Source of the DNA: LZORAL124-50-18 sp051208045
Lineage (GTDB): Bacteria; Pseudomonadota; Gammaproteobacteria; Pseudomonadales; Oleiphilaceae
Direction: 5' to 3'
Assembly (NCBI GenBank): GCA_051208045.1
Contig: JBPJFY010000002.1
Coordinates: 248,001-312,000, forward strand
DNA length: 64,000 nucleotides
Shown here: positions 32,505-41,414 of the stretch, piece by piece
Position numbering within the stretch: the stretch's first letter is position 1
Layout: the number at the start of each line of letters is the position of its first letter
The notes under the pieces: model-generated
Database searches by the model: none
What the model was told of the DNA's origin: nothing
The model's input: the letters and a program-made list of their open reading frames with translations, nothing else
Position numbers and translations under genes: made by a program

Positions 32505-33200
32505 ATGTCTGTGGTTGATCTTGCCGATGTGGTTTTCACCTGGCCGCGGCAGAAAACGCCGACGCTTCAGATAAATGAGTTTATCGTTGAGGCGGGCGAG
32601 CGCGTCTTTCTCAGTGGGCCCAGCGGCAGTGGCAAGACAACCCTGCTCGGTATTATTGCCGGCATTCATTCGCCGAATGCCGGGCGGGCACGTGTGGTTG
32701 GGCAGGACCTTAAAGCAATGAGTCAGCGACAGCGCGATCATTTTCGTGCAGAGCATTTGGGGTATCTGTTTCAAATGTTTAATTTGCTGCCCTATCTGTC
32801 CGTGATTGAAAATGTCTGCCTGCCTTGCCACTTTTCTCGTACCCGTCGGGAAAAGGCCTTGTCGAAAGGACACGCTCTGGAAGCCGAAGCCCAGCGGTTG
32901 CTCAGTGACCTGCAGCTGTCTCCGGACCTGGCCCGTAGGCCGGTGACAGAGCTGAGTATCGGTCAGCAGCAACGCGTTGCGGCTGCGCGAGCCTTGATGG
33001 GACAGCCGGAACTGGTCATTGCCGATGAACCAACATCTTCGCTCGACTGGGATGTCAGGGAATCATTTATCCAGTTACTGTTCGACGAGTGTCGCCGGGA
33101 AAACAGCACCTTGCTGATGGTGAGTCACGACCGTTCTCTCGCCGACCTGTTTGATCGACAAGTCAACCTGAAAGAGATCAACCAGGGAGGTGCGGCATGA
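32505..33200 (+). CDS. ABC transporter ATP-binding protein (zinc cluster)
   Basis: A 231-residue ATPase of the MacB/LolD type. Walker A is GPSGSGKTT (about residues 38-46), the Q-loop region is LFQMFNLLPYLSV, the signature reads LSIGQQQR and Walker B is LVIADEP, with an H-loop His in LMVSHDRS. An AGGAGG site precedes the ATG. It follows the zrgA-like gene and overlaps the permease by four bases. The MacB-type ATPase with a FtsX-like permease is unlike classic ZnuBC, so the energised step may be release or transfer of the metal-binding partner instead of import. Confidence 0.9.
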   Translation: MSVVDLADVVFTWPRQKTPTLQINEFIVEAGERVFLSGPSGSGKTTLLGIIAGIHSPNAGRARVVGQDLKAMSQRQRDHFRAEHLGYLFQMFNLLPYLSVIENVCLPCHFSRTRREKALSKGHALEAEAQRLLSDLQLSPDLARRPVTELSIGQQQRVAAARALMGQPELVIADEPTSSLDWDVRESFIQLLFDECRRENSTLLMVSHDRSLADLFDRQVNLKEINQGGAA

Positions 33201-34459
33201 TTCTTCTCAAGCTGGCAGCGAAAAGCCTGGCAAACCGCCGGGGAACGGTCTTGTTGACGATTTTTTCCATCGCAATCAGCGTGGCCCTGTTAATTGGCGT
33301 GGAGCGTGTGCGTACGGAAACGAAAGAACGTTTTGCCAGCACGATTTCCGGGACGGATCTGATCATCGGTGCACGAACGGGCAGCATGCAATTATTGCTG
33401 TACTCGGTGTTTCGTATGGGGGATGCGAGTAACAATATCTCCTGGGACAGCTACCAGAAATTGCTGCAGCAGAAGTCCATCGCCTGGGCGGTTCCACTCT
33501 CTTTGGGGGACTCTCACCGGGGGTACCGCGTGCTGGGAACGACGAGCGCTTATTTCCAACATTACCAGTATGGTAAGGCCCATACCCTGAAGTTCCAGGC
33601 AGGGCAGGCCTTTGACGGCGTTTATGAGGCCGTCATCGGCGCTGAAGTGGCAAAAAAACTCAATTATCGCCTGGGTGATGAGATTGTTCTGGCGCATGGC
33701 GCCGGCAGCACGTCGTTTATGAAGCATGACAACCTGCCTTTCACGGTGGTGGGCATTCTCGCCCCGACAGCAACACCGGTGGATCAAACGGTGCATGTGA
33801 GCCTGGCTGGCATTGAAGCCATCCATGTGGGGTGGGAGAAGGGGGCTCCTTCCCTGGCGGCGAGGAAGTGGCGTGCGGCGGACATTTCGGCGGATCGGTT
33901 GCAGCCGAAAATGATCACAGCGGCACTGGTGGGACTGACCTCCAAAGTGCAGGTGTTTCGGTTGCAACGCTTCGTGAATGAGTTCCAGGACGAACCCCTG
34001 ATGGCGATCATACCCGGTGTCGCGCTGCATGAGCTTTGGCGCATGGTGGGCGTAGCGGAACGTTCGCTCATTGTGATCTCAGGATGTGTCGTCTCGGCAG
34101 GGTTGTTGGGTATGCTGACGATGCTTTTGGCCGGGCTGGGAGAGCGACGCCGGGAAATGGCGATACTCCGGGCGGTGGGGGCTCGCCCCCTGCATGTATT
34201 TCTACTTTTGATCAGTGAGTCGGCCCTGATCACTCTGGCCGGAGTGCTGACAGGGTTGGGCCTGCTCGGCGCACTCCAGTGGGTGGGTTACCCGGTACTT
34301 CTGGATCAGTACGGGATTGATCTCACCTGGCAATTTATTGCGGGTTCCGAGTTGAAATTACTGGCAGCGATTTTGCTGGGCGGGATTTTGATGGGGGGAA
34401 TACCGTCGGTGCGGGCCTATCGGAATTCGCTGTCCGATGGTATGTCAATTCGGGTATGA
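33197..34459 (+). CDS. ABC transporter permease, FtsX/MacB-like (zinc cluster)
   Basis: A 420-residue membrane protein with one N-terminal helix (TIFSIAISVALLIGV), a large periplasmic domain (about 45-280, MacB_PCD-like, beginning SGTDLIIGARTGSMQ) and a C-terminal FtsX block of three helices with GERRREMAILRAVGARP. This is the architecture of MacB/LolC-type permeases, which move or release substrates in the periplasm by mechanotransmission. The start overlaps the ATPase stop by four bases. Confidence 0.9.
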   Translation: MILLKLAAKSLANRRGTVLLTIFSIAISVALLIGVERVRTETKERFASTISGTDLIIGARTGSMQLLLYSVFRMGDASNNISWDSYQKLLQQKSIAWAVPLSLGDSHRGYRVLGTTSAYFQHYQYGKAHTLKFQAGQAFDGVYEAVIGAEVAKKLNYRLGDEIVLAHGAGSTSFMKHDNLPFTVVGILAPTATPVDQTVHVSLAGIEAIHVGWEKGAPSLAARKWRAADISADRLQPKMITAALVGLTSKVQVFRLQRFVNEFQDEPLMAIIPGVALHELWRMVGVAERSLIVISGCVVSAGLLGMLTMLLAGLGERRREMAILRAVGARPLHVFLLLISESALITLAGVLTGLGLLGALQWVGYPVLLDQYGIDLTWQFIAGSELKLLAAILLGGILMGGIPSVRAYRNSLSDGMSIRV

Positions 34460-34489
34460 TGAAAAAGACTGTGGTAAGAGGTATGTCGC

Positions 34490-35011
34490 ATGAAACTGTA
34501 TCGTAAATTCAAAGGTGGCTCCTGGGCTGTACTTCTCGTGCTGGCGCTGGTGGCAACCATCGGGCGGGCAGAAGAAGCACCACTCGAGCTGGACTGGGAG
34601 GATTTGATTCCTGAAGCCGTGCGCGAGCAGGTGTTTGCGGCCATGGCTGATCCGACAGTTGACCATAACTCACCCAATGCCACGCAGCAGTCTTCTGCCA
34701 TATTAACGGCCACCCGAACAGACCTGAATGACAAAACTGTCAAATTGCCCGGATTTGTCGTACCGCTGTATGGAGATGGTAAGACGGTGACCGAGTTTCT
34801 CCTCGTTCCCTATTTTGGCGCCTGCATCCACGTGCCACCGCCACCGGCCAACCAGATCGTTCATGTGCGTTATCCGGCCGGGATGAATGCAGACTGGGTT
34901 TATGACCCCATCTGGGTGATTGGGTCGATCAAAGCGACCAGCATCGTAACGGAGTTGGCAGAGACGGGCTATGGAATGAAGGCGTCAGACGTGGTGCTGT
35001 ATCGTGAGTGA
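34490..35011 (+). CDS. DUF3299 exported protein (zinc cluster)
   Basis: A 173-residue protein with a signal peptide (cleavage near TIGRA-EE). It has the conserved DUF3299 core: LPGFVVPLYGDG and FLLVPYFGACIHVPPPPANQ (about residues 84-124). The Cys-Ile-His-Val-Pro-Pro block suggests a metal or thiol function, unproven. It lies 30 bases after the permease and is the regular last member of zrg-like clusters. Its last 8 bases overlap the GTG start of the next gene. Confidence 0.85.
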   Translation: MKLYRKFKGGSWAVLLVLALVATIGRAEEAPLELDWEDLIPEAVREQVFAAMADPTVDHNSPNATQQSSAILTATRTDLNDKTVKLPGFVVPLYGDGKTVTEFLLVPYFGACIHVPPPPANQIVHVRYPAGMNADWVYDPIWVIGSIKATSIVTELAETGYGMKASDVVLYRE

Positions 35012-35702
35012 TTTACTGGACCTGCCGGCAGGCTTTCTGGATGACCAGCTGCTGGGAGAGCAAATGCGCAAGGTATCCGTGTACCTGGATCAGATTCGTG
35101 CCGGAAGCGTGCCGGCGGTGAAAATGCCGGAGCATTGGTTTGGCTTTGAAGATGCGCTGACCATTCGGATGAATCTGTTGATTGCGGAAATGCGTGTTCG
35201 CAACATTGCGACGCCGGACTGGTTTGACGTGACGGATGCTGCCGTGGTTTGGCCCGCGCGATTTGCGCCTGCGCTGGATGAGCAGCTGGCCCGGATTCGG
35301 ACGCGAGCAGAGCAGGGGTTGCATGGTCGCGTTCGCCTGCCACACCAAACCCATGAGCTGTGGGCCTGCTTCAAATACACCGTGTTGGCCAGAAATCACA
35401 ACAGTTACCTCAAGATCGGGCAACAGATTGCTGGTCGCAAACTGGACTTTTCCGTATTGTTGGCGGATCTGATCGCCATCAGTCGTGTCATGCCGCGTGC
35501 CGGCGGATTGCTCAATGCGGTGCAGCACATGTGGGGCTATGTATCGGCATTTTCTTCGCTGGACCCCAATAAAACGCCGGTGGCACAGTTGTTGGAAGAG
35601 GTACAACGCATCGCCATTGACAAAAAGGAACCTTATTTATGCCAGTCGACTGCGCTCAGTGAGTTAGCGGGCTGGATTCCCGTGATGGAGCGCGTGAAGT
35701 GA
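35004..35702 (+). CDS. DUF1722-like protein
   Basis: A 232-residue cytosolic protein without motifs of known enzymes. The central and C-terminal part resembles DUF1722 (YbgA-like): ELWACFKYTVLARNHNSYL, then LLNAVQHMWGYVSAF, and a closing YLCQSTALSELAGW. Members are often linked to DNA photolyase or thiol-linked loci; their function is unknown. It begins with GTG inside the end of the DUF3299 gene and its stop overlaps the GTG of the following esterase, so it is embedded in this operon. Confidence 0.6.
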   Translation: MSDLLDLPAGFLDDQLLGEQMRKVSVYLDQIRAGSVPAVKMPEHWFGFEDALTIRMNLLIAEMRVRNIATPDWFDVTDAAVVWPARFAPALDEQLARIRTRAEQGLHGRVRLPHQTHELWACFKYTVLARNHNSYLKIGQQIAGRKLDFSVLLADLIAISRVMPRAGGLLNAVQHMWGYVSAFSSLDPNKTPVAQLLEEVQRIAIDKKEPYLCQSTALSELAGWIPVMERVK

Positions 35703-36505
35703 CCACAGTAACCTTGCACGCCCGAGTTTTTTCGTCGGACGAAGCCGCCCCTCCGCTTGTCTTGCTTCACGGTCTGTTTGGCTCCTGGGAAAACCTGGGG
35801 TCACTGGCAAAGGGACTGTCTGCCGACTATGTCGTGCATGCGCTGGATTTGCGGAATCATGGTCGGTCACCCCACACGGATGCGATGAATTATACTCTGA
35901 TGGCGCAGGATGTACTGGCCTACATGCAGGCGCAAGGTTTGGAGAAGGCGCATATTGTCGGCCACTCCATGGGGGGCAAGACGGCCATGCAGCTAGCGTT
36001 AATTGCTGCAGAGAAGGTCATGAGTGTGATAGCGATAGACATTGCGCCGGTCACCTATCCTCCCGGACACCTCGATATTCTGGAAGGGCTGCGTACCTTA
36101 CCTCTGCATGAAATCACGTCTCGTCATGAAGCCGATGTGCACCTGAAAGCGTTTGTTCCTGAGTTGCCGGTTCGCCAGTTTTTATTGAAAAACCTCGTCA
36201 AAAGCGGGATGACGGGATTTGCCTGGCGAATGAATCTGGCAGCGATTGATCGTCAATACAATGAAGTACGCATTGGTGTGGATGCACATTTACCTTTCAC
36301 CGGGCCGATTCTGTTCATCAAAGGCGGGCACTCGGATTACATCGACCGGTCTCATCAGCCCCACATAGAGCGACTGTTCCCCGGGGCGCAACTTCGGGTG
36401 ATTCCCAACACCGGACACTGGTTGCATGCAGAAAAACCTGAAACGGTACTTCAGATTTGTTTGCGGTTTCTACAAGGGAAAACTTCGACCAGTTCACAGA
36501 AGTAA
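35699..36505 (+). CDS. ybfF: Esterase, YbfF-like alpha/beta hydrolase
   Basis: A 268-residue cytosolic alpha/beta hydrolase. It shows LVLLHGLFGSWENLGSLA, DLRNHGRSPHTD, the nucleophile elbow GHSMGGKTA (Ser about residue 98) and the catalytic His in NTGHWLHAEKP. This pattern matches the YbfF acyl-CoA/short ester hydrolase family. It starts with GTG overlapping the preceding gene by GTGA and ends the operon that begins at the zinc cluster. The acid residue is probably in KGGHSDYID. Confidence 0.85.
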   Translation: MTTVTLHARVFSSDEAAPPLVLLHGLFGSWENLGSLAKGLSADYVVHALDLRNHGRSPHTDAMNYTLMAQDVLAYMQAQGLEKAHIVGHSMGGKTAMQLALIAAEKVMSVIAIDIAPVTYPPGHLDILEGLRTLPLHEITSRHEADVHLKAFVPELPVRQFLLKNLVKSGMTGFAWRMNLAAIDRQYNEVRIGVDAHLPFTGPILFIKGGHSDYIDRSHQPHIERLFPGAQLRVIPNTGHWLHAEKPETVLQICLRFLQGKTSTSSQK

Positions 36506-36681
36506 GTAAAAAGTGAACGATGCGTAACCAAATTTAATGCAATGAAGTCGCTTGTCAGCACTGGATGATCTATGGTGAAATGATCAATAAAAGAACAGTC
36601 CACAAACTACCTCTCCAAATGGTCGTTATATCTCGTGTGAGAGGGTGAGCTAGAATAACGAAAATAGTGACTGGAGGGACG

Positions 36682-37290
36682 ATGTTTTCGAGTGATCAGA
36701 TGGGCCATGAGTTATTGCCGATGATTCTGGATGTGGAGGCCTCCGGTTTCGGACGTGGCAGCTACCCCATTGAGGTCGGATTCGTCATGCCCGATGGTAC
36801 ACCGCATTGTACGTTAATTCGCCCCCCCGAACATTGGACGCACTGGTGTGAAGAAGCGGAGCAAATGCACCAGATTTCCCGCGAAACGCTGTTCAAATAC
36901 GGTAAATCCTGTTATGAAGCAGCCCACTGGCTGAATTCCTTCCTTCGTGGCCATATTGTGTATTCCGACGCCTGGGGGCATGATCTTTCCTGGCTGGGAA
37001 CACTGTTTGAGGAAGCGGAGTTACCCCAGTTATTTAAACTGGAGTCCTTGACGGCACTGTTAAGTGAATGCCAGATGAAGTGCTGGGCAGATACCCGTCG
37101 GGAAGTATTTGATCGTATCTGTATGCAACGCCATCGGGCAAGCACCGATGCCCGCGTTATCCAGTTGACCTATTTTTATTCCCGTGCGGGATTACGTGCA
37201 AGACAATTGGCTGATGAAGCATCCCGGCAATCGGCCCCGCATCGCGTACAGATTCGATTGAATCCTGCCGCATCGTCACAGGCCACCTGA
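36682..37290 (+). CDS. DEDDh-type 3'-5' exonuclease
   Basis: From the ATG at 36682, with a GGAGGGA site, the protein has 202 residues. It shows exonuclease motif I as LDVEASGFG (Asp and Glu, about residues 17-19), motif II as YSDAWGHDLSWL and motif III as RHRASTDAR (His and Asp). All four acidic residues and the catalytic His are present. The family includes DNA polymerase III epsilon-like and RNase T-like proteins; substrate preference cannot be told. A TAGAAT element (36651-36656) may be the -10 of its promoter. Confidence 0.82.
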   Translation: MFSSDQMGHELLPMILDVEASGFGRGSYPIEVGFVMPDGTPHCTLIRPPEHWTHWCEEAEQMHQISRETLFKYGKSCYEAAHWLNSFLRGHIVYSDAWGHDLSWLGTLFEEAELPQLFKLESLTALLSECQMKCWADTRREVFDRICMQRHRASTDARVIQLTYFYSRAGLRARQLADEASRQSAPHRVQIRLNPAASSQAT

Positions 37291-37295
37291 GCCGA

Positions 37296-38144
37296 TTAAA
37301 CCCTAGCTTTGACGACGCGAAATGGGCAGTCAATGGGGGTTGTGTTTCCTTTGGATTGAAAGCCGGTAAGATCCGGTGAATGGATCTCTACAGCCTGATA
37401 GCCGCAGGTACGCACCCCGGCCTGAATGGTATCATTGGTGCTGTAGTGCAGGGGCACTGTTTGTCGCGTGATCCATTCGATGAGTTTACGCAGGCTGCGA
37501 AATGTCAGGTGGTTTTGATAAGCCTCCAACGCCGGCCAGACTTCAAACAGATACCAGGCGGCGGGGTACACAGACAGGGTCTGATGAAGTCGGGACCAAA
37601 ACAGACGAATCACTTCGAGATCGAAATAGTTCACCAGCCCTTCGGTAATCACCAGGGTTTTTTGCTGAGAGTCCAAAAGCCCAGATAGGATGGACTCGGG
37701 GCTGAGCGGGCCGGCCTCGCGAAGAATATTCAGTGCTGTCAGCTGGTGGCGCGCGTCTCGCTCGGGTTGCTTGTCCAGTCTTTCCTGCTTCCAACGAACC
37801 ATGTCGGGTAAATCGGCTTCAAGATACAGGGAAAGGTGGTCCGGATAGCGGCTGAGCATGCGCAGGCTGCGGCTGGACAGACCGCTGGCAATCTCTACGA
37901 TTTGAGTCACCCCTTCCTGTTCAATACATTCCGAGACCAGGGTATCCAGCAGGTGGTGGCGCGCAAGGAGGAGTGTTTCCAGGCTTTGGCCCCACAGCCG
38001 TTCATTGATCCAGCCGGCAGGCTTGTGTAACGTGTAAAGCAGTTTCCCCAGCGTTGAGCCCATTTCCAGCGGTGAAAAGCCGTTCTCACACCAGACCTGT
38101 CCGGTAAAGTGGCCTGTCAGGCTGACGGGTGATTTGTCTTTCAT
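37296..38144 (-). CDS. LCM-type SAM-dependent methyltransferase
   Basis: A 282-residue protein with features of the leucine carboxyl methyltransferase-like family often named O-methyltransferase of polyketide synthesis: ARHHLLDTLV, the SAM-binding VEIASGLSSRSLRM, EADLPDMVRWK and ITEGLVNYF. Only 5 bases separate its stop from the convergent exonuclease stop. Its true substrate in bacteria without polyketide genes is unknown, and no secondary metabolite genes are nearby. Confidence 0.8.
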   Translation of the reverse strand: MKDKSPVSLTGHFTGQVWCENGFSPLEMGSTLGKLLYTLHKPAGWINERLWGQSLETLLLARHHLLDTLVSECIEQEGVTQIVEIASGLSSRSLRMLSRYPDHLSLYLEADLPDMVRWKQERLDKQPERDARHQLTALNILREAGPLSPESILSGLLDSQQKTLVITEGLVNYFDLEVIRLFWSRLHQTLSVYPAAWYLFEVWPALEAYQNHLTFRSLRKLIEWITRQTVPLHYSTNDTIQAGVRTCGYQAVEIHSPDLTGFQSKGNTTPIDCPFRVVKARV

Positions 38145-38216
38145 TGGGCTTCCTTTTCTTCACCTGGGTGCGGGGAGGGAAAGAGTATACCTGCTCTTCA
38201 CGCGCTCGGGAAACCA

Positions 38217-38708
38217 TCACAGGTCGCCATTCTCCCGTTTTTGGGCACAGTACCGGATGATGTCCATCATGGTGATGTCATAGATCAGTTTGTTCTCGTT
38301 ATCTACCACGGGAACTTCGTCCTGGTGAAAGCTGATCATGTCTGCCAGTAACTCCTCCAGGCTGTCGGATGCCATGCAGTGCCGTCGTTCGTTGTGCATA
38401 ATATCCGCGGCAGATTCCGAAATGGCGTGACTTAACAGGGCACGCTTGTCCAGATACTCGTCGTGATAATGCAGAAACACGTGCTTCACGAGCTCTTGCT
38501 GGGTAATGGTGCCCTCAAGCCGGCCTTCCGCATCGGTCACGTAAATCACGCGGGAGTGTGTTGAAGCGGCAAAGCATTGGATCATGTCGTCCACGTTTGC
38601 CTCCAGAGTCACCGCGGGCACGGTGCGTGGCCCCAGATAGTTGAGTACATCTCCCACGTCACCAGAAACGCCTTTATGCCATGTTTTTGCATCATTCGGT
38701 GTCATCAT
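38217..38708 (-). CDS. CBS domain pair protein
   Basis: A 163-residue protein with two CBS domains (about 10-75 and 95-160), the second carrying MISFHQDEVPVVDNENKLI. Such pairs bind adenine nucleotides and usually regulate a partner. It overlaps the antiporter gene upstream by four bases, so regulation of that transporter is the simplest inference. The final residues run YCAQKRENGDL. No enzyme domain is attached. Confidence 0.82.
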   Translation of the reverse strand: MMTPNDAKTWHKGVSGDVGDVLNYLGPRTVPAVTLEANVDDMIQCFAASTHSRVIYVTDAEGRLEGTITQQELVKHVFLHYHDEYLDKRALLSHAISESAADIMHNERRHCMASDSLEELLADMISFHQDEVPVVDNENKLIYDITMMDIIRYCAQKRENGDL

Positions 38709-39931
38709 TCGTTCGTTTCTCCTGCCCTCATCAGGGATCGCCGTACCAGGATTGGCCCAATAATTTCAAAAAGAAGTGTCGTTGCAGTAATGGTTGTGAG
38801 TACAACTTGACCCACTTCGATGGCTCGCGGGGCATGCACCAGTGAGGACAGTTCGGTAAAAACGATGAGCGCCAGACCGACCGCGAGTCCCGCCTGTGAG
38901 AGTATGGCCGGGCCAAGATTGTTGCGGATAAGCGCATCGGCCTTACCGACCACGCAGCCCACCCAGGCACCACCAGCCTTGCCCGCTATGCGGCTGATAA
39001 AATACAGCAGGGCGACCACTCCCGCGCCAGTCAGGCTGTACAAATCCAGGTGTGCTCCTGCCAGTGCAAAAAAAAGCACAAAGGTCAATGGCATGACGCC
39101 GCTGAGCATCTCGCGAACACGCCGGAGCAGACCTTCTTTTTTGCTGTTGACGAGATACATCCCGACGGCCATGTTGGTCAGTATCAGGGATAAGTGCAGC
39201 CATTCGCAGAGGCCGGTGGTCAGCACGATCCAGCCGATGGTGAGCACCAGCAGGTCGCTGAACTTGCGTGCCCGCCTCGCCAGCTGGACATAACACCACC
39301 CACTTAGCACGCCGATGCCAATTGAACCGCCAATTTCCAGTAGTGGTGCTGCCACCTGCATGGCGATGGATGTCTCCATTTCTGCGCCATTTTCCTGCAA
39401 CAAGAGGACTTTGGCGATGACCAGCGCAAATCCATAGATAACCACAGAAAGTGCATCGTCCAGTCCGATCACGGCAAAGAGGGTATTGGTGAGTGGCCCT
39501 TTGGCCTGCAGTTCCTGTATGACCGCGACTGTCCCTGCCGGTGCGCTGGCAGAAGCAATGGCGCCGAGGAGCAGAGCGACGGGCCAATCGGACAGTACCC
39601 AGCCTATGACTCCAGTGACCACCAGAAAGGTCAACAAGGTCTCTGTGCACAGTATAATGGCCAGAGAGCGCCCGAGCCGTTTGAACAGGCTGAATTTGAG
39701 TTCGGCACCGATAGTAAACGCCACAAGCGCCAGGCCAACATCAATCACAAATCCCAGATCGGTGACGAACTGCGACGACGCAACCCCCAGTACGTGCGGG
39801 CCCAGTACCACACCCAGGGTCATGTATCCCAATATTGCAGGCAATCGGATACGCCGGGTCAGATGCCCGGCGTAGAGACCCAATACCAGCAGGAGTCCCA
39901 CCACCAATAACCCATTCCATTCCGTGAACAC
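38705..39931 (-). CDS. Cation/proton antiporter, CPA2 type
   Basis: A membrane protein of 408 residues with about 12 helices and no cytosolic regulatory domain. The N-terminus has RLPAILGYMTLGVVLGPH, typical of KefB-like CPA2 transporters, and the core has AFTIGAELKFS and a later GLDDALSVVIYG block with the ion-binding acidic residues. I prefer the GTG at 39931, which has a GAGGT site, over the TTG four codons upstream. The downstream overlapping CBS protein may act as its nucleotide-sensing regulator. Confidence 0.85.
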   Translation of the reverse strand: MFTEWNGLLVVGLLLVLGLYAGHLTRRIRLPAILGYMTLGVVLGPHVLGVASSQFVTDLGFVIDVGLALVAFTIGAELKFSLFKRLGRSLAIILCTETLLTFLVVTGVIGWVLSDWPVALLLGAIASASAPAGTVAVIQELQAKGPLTNTLFAVIGLDDALSVVIYGFALVIAKVLLLQENGAEMETSIAMQVAAPLLEIGGSIGIGVLSGWCYVQLARRARKFSDLLVLTIGWIVLTTGLCEWLHLSLILTNMAVGMYLVNSKKEGLLRRVREMLSGVMPLTFVLFFALAGAHLDLYSLTGAGVVALLYFISRIAGKAGGAWVGCVVGKADALIRNNLGPAILSQAGLAVGLALIVFTELSSLVHAPRAIEVGQVVLTTITATTLLFEIIGPILVRRSLMRAGETNE

Positions 39932-40016
39932 GGTTGACCTCAAAGCCTGTATTGTGGAGTGATGTTTGTGTCATCATAGCGCAAATCTGGCATTACTCAT
40001 TACTGGTCGGAGGAAA

Positions 40017-40790
40017 ATGTCCTTGGAAGTTACCCTGCCGTTCATCGCAAAAAAAATTCTGGGGGCATTGATCATGCCCATACCTCTGGCAATCTGCCTG
40101 CTCCTGCTAGCCTGCCTGTTGAGTCTTATTGGCAGAAAGTGGCTGGCACGTACGCTTGCGGTTACGGCCGTGGCGGGCTTGTTGCTGTTGTCCTGGCCAC
40201 CGGTGGCTACCACGCTGATGACGCCGCTGGAAAATGCCTGGCCGGCCTATCAAGGGCAACCGGTAAGCTATGTGGTGGTGCTGGGCGGCTGGCATGAGGA
40301 AGATGAGCGGGTACCCGTGACCAGTGTGCTGAGCAGTTATTCCACAGCCCGCCTGCTGGAAGGCATTCGCATTTATGATCTCAACAAATCATCCCGGCTT
40401 TATTTATCCGGCTATACCGGACTGAATGGGCGCATATCGAATGCGCAAGCCATGAAGAACCTGGCTGAAGTGCTGGGTGTGCCAGAGCATGACATGTTGC
40501 TGGCCGCATCACCCAGAGATACGCATGAAGAAGCGATTCAGGTAAAAACCGTGTTGGGCACTGCACCGTTTGCGTTAGTGACATCGGCTTCCCACATGAA
40601 ACGGGCCATGGCTCTATTTCGCAAACAGGGGTTAGCGCCAGTGGCGGCACCTACGGATTATCTGGCGAAAGACAATGGTAAGCGTACGTGGGCTTACTAT
40701 GTGCCAGGAGCCAGTGCGCTACGAACCAGTGAACGGGCCATTCATGAGTATGTTGGGTACTGGTGGGCGCAGTTTAATCAACAGCTATGA
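40017..40790 (+). CDS. YdcF/ElyC-like DUF218 membrane protein
   Basis: From the ATG at 40017 (GGAGGA site) the protein has 257 residues. Two N-terminal helices (about 18-38 and 44-62) precede a DUF218 domain with VVLGGWHEEDERVPVTS, LYLSGYTG and ALVTSASHMKRAMALFRKQGL. ElyC, one member of this family, influences peptidoglycan synthesis; others are of unknown role. It is divergent from the antiporter gene and followed by a 200-base gap. Confidence 0.85.
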   Translation: MSLEVTLPFIAKKILGALIMPIPLAICLLLLACLLSLIGRKWLARTLAVTAVAGLLLLSWPPVATTLMTPLENAWPAYQGQPVSYVVVLGGWHEEDERVPVTSVLSSYSTARLLEGIRIYDLNKSSRLYLSGYTGLNGRISNAQAMKNLAEVLGVPEHDMLLAASPRDTHEEAIQVKTVLGTAPFALVTSASHMKRAMALFRKQGLAPVAAPTDYLAKDNGKRTWAYYVPGASALRTSERAIHEYVGYWWAQFNQQL

Positions 40791-40844
40791 GTCAGTGGAA
40801 CATAAGGGCGCTTTCCAGGACCCATACCCGACGAATTTCTGCAA

Positions 40845-40904
40845 TTGACAAATATCAGGGCGCTACAAAATAACGATAGTAAAAATTCCATGAGCGCCTA
40901 TAAT
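40845..40904 (+). promoter_or_regulatory. Promoter region of the cytochrome c gene
   Basis: A perfect TTGACA lies at 40845-40850 with AATAAC 18 bases downstream (40869-40874). A second -10 element, TATAAT, lies at 40899-40904. GGCGCT (40859-40864) and AGCGCC (40893-40898) form an inverted repeat around the first -10 and abut the second, suggesting a regulator site. The cytochrome start is at 40990. Confidence 0.5.
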
Positions 40905-40989
40905 CTGGATTAATCAGGTTGATTCGGTGCAAAACGCTATTTGTATCAAACTAAACAGGTACTTCGGTGCCTTACTAAGAGGAAACGCT

Positions 40990-41316
40990 ATGAAAAATTT
41001 GAAGAAAGCGATGATCGTGCTGGCTGGCACGGTAGCTTTGTCCACTTCTCTTGTTGCCAATGCCGGTGGTGATGCGGCTGCAGGGAAAGCCAAGGCAGCT
41101 GTGTGTGCAGCATGCCACGGTGCAAATGGCAAAGCGGCTATTCCGACATACCCGAATTTGGCCGGTCAGAACGAAGCGTATCTGGTTTCTGCGCTGAAGG
41201 CGTACAAGAATAAAGAACGTGCCGGTGGTCAGGCAGCGATCATGCAAGGTCAGGTAGCGGCGCTGAGCGATGCAGATATCGCGAACCTGGCGGCGTACTA
41301 TGCCAGTTTGAAGTAG
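40990..41316 (+). CDS. Small periplasmic class I cytochrome c
   Basis: From the ATG at 40990 (AGAGGAAA site) the protein has 108 residues with a signal peptide ending LVANA-GG. It has a single heme site CAACH (residues 39-43), a PTYPNLAGQNEAYL segment and a likely axial Met in AAIMQGQV. This matches c553/c4-half type cytochromes that shuttle electrons to terminal oxidases. It has its own promoter and a strong terminator, so it is a single-gene unit. Confidence 0.92.
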   Translation: MKNLKKAMIVLAGTVALSTSLVANAGGDAAAGKAKAAVCAACHGANGKAAIPTYPNLAGQNEAYLVSALKAYKNKERAGGQAAIMQGQVAALSDADIANLAAYYASLK

Positions 41317-41363
41317 GGGCCAGCTCAAAAAAGCCCCATCCCAGTGTGACATGACCTGGGAGC

Positions 41364-41397
41364 AGAGACCGCCGCAAAGCGCCGGTCTCTTTTTTTA
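41364..41397 (+). terminator. Strong intrinsic terminator after the cytochrome c gene
   Basis: AGAGACCG (41364-41371) pairs with CGGTCTCT (41383-41390), with two more inner CG pairs after one mismatch, and is followed by six or more T residues. It lies 48 bases after the cytochrome stop. Confidence 0.88.
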
Positions 41398-41414
41398 CTT
41401 CGGAATACCGTTCC

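Noticed and set aside
31872..32972. Long minus-strand frame of 366 codons opposite the zrgA-like and ABC ATPase genes
   Set aside because: It is the antisense reading of a His-rich gene and an ABC ATPase, both with clear domains and ribosome binding sites. Its methionine-rich segment is the complement of His codons.
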